A stretch of DNA of 12,245 bases from JACTUC01 sp964477685 (lineage in GTDB: Archaea > Thermoproteota > Methanomethylicia > Methanomethylicales > Methanomethylicaceae), in contig CAYZHK010000047.1 in assembly GCA_964477685.1 (NCBI GenBank), positions 1 through 12,245 on the forward strand, in the 5' to 3' direction. The notes under the pieces were generated by a model, which worked only from the letters and a program-made list of their open reading frames with translations, had not been told where the DNA came from and ran no database searches. This document shows, piece after piece, positions 12,176 through 12,245 of the stretch (the first letter of the stretch is position 1; each line of letters begins with the position of its first letter). The translations under genes were made by a program, and so were the position numbers.

Positions 12176-12208
12176 CATTAATATAAGCATTTCGCTTTAT
12201 TTATAAAG
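12176..12208 (-). promoter_or_regulatory. TFIIB promoter region with TATA elements
   Basis: On the minus strand GCTTATATTAAT (12177-12188) is a good TATA element, placing transcription near 12157, with a leader of about 30 bases to ATG 12127. A second AT-rich element forms an inverted repeat CTTTAT-TT-ATAAAG (12195-12208), which can be read as TATA on either strand. Confidence 0.5.
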
Positions 12209-12230
12209 AAGCATAAAAACTGATAATTAA

Positions 12231-12245
12231 ATGTTGCGCAAAATG
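12231..12245 (+). CDS. Possible start of a leaderless divergent gene (partial)
   Basis: An ATG at 12231 opens a frame (ATG TTG CGC AAA ATG) to the right edge. The symmetric TATA-like element at 12195-12208 is centred about 30 bases upstream, the spacing expected for a leaderless archaeal transcript, and no ribosome site is visible. Only five codons can be seen, so this is a weak call. Confidence 0.2.

Noticed and set aside
1..12245. CRISPR arrays, tRNA or rRNA genes, insertion sequences, prophage or defence genes
   Set aside because: Reading both strands, I saw no regularly spaced repeats, no tRNA T-loop or anticodon-stem patterns, no transposase or integrase motifs, and no long terminal repeats.

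Overview
The window comes from an archaeon, most likely of the TACK/Thermoproteota type. Evidence: a two-cyclin-fold TFIIB with a zinc ribbon, an archaeal eIF1/SUI1 with its N-terminal cysteine knuckle, short zinc-ribbon proteins, a JAMM metalloprotease, frequent TTG and GTG starts, GGTGATC-type Shine-Dalgarno sites and TATA-type promoters. Phylum-level placement is inference. Coding density is very high: no gene-free stretch exceeds about 175 bases, and I see no rRNA, tRNA, CRISPR array, insertion sequence or integrase.

Region 1 (left edge to 320): the C-terminal part of a conserved archaeal protein, tentatively DUF2117. Region 2 (393-5115): two divergent gene sets around a promoter region at 2263-2435. 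Leftward: a membrane-anchored NosL/TRASH-like protein (1597-2262), a six-helix membrane protein with CC and CPYC motifs (809-1600) and a small anchored exported protein (393-797). Rightward: two small anchored exported proteins (2436-2912, 2919-3242), a MacB/LolC-type FtsX permease (3245-4435) and its LolD-like ATPase (4432-5115). The tight overlaps, cysteine pairs and NosL relative suggest one envelope machine handling a soft metal (copper is the best guess) or thiols. No nitrous oxide reductase gene is present. This is the best candidate for an undescribed system here.

Region 3 (5198-8212): a compact operon with a tiny membrane protein, a sodium:solute symporter, a JAMM/MPN+ protease and a membrane-anchored protein with two LAGLIDADG-like repeats, both lacking the catalytic acid. 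Region 4 (8276-10386): a HIT-family nucleotide hydrolase/transferase (+), then on the minus strand a small zinc-ribbon protein, an NMT1/SsuA-type substrate-binding protein without a visible permease or ATPase, and a translationally linked 106-residue unknown. Region 5 (10509-12127): information-processing genes: aIF1, a small zinc-ribbon protein with an acidic tail, and TFIIB on the opposite strand, convergent with them. The AT-rich right edge holds the TFIIB promoter and perhaps the start of a leaderless divergent gene.

All family names come from motifs read by eye. No database search was run.
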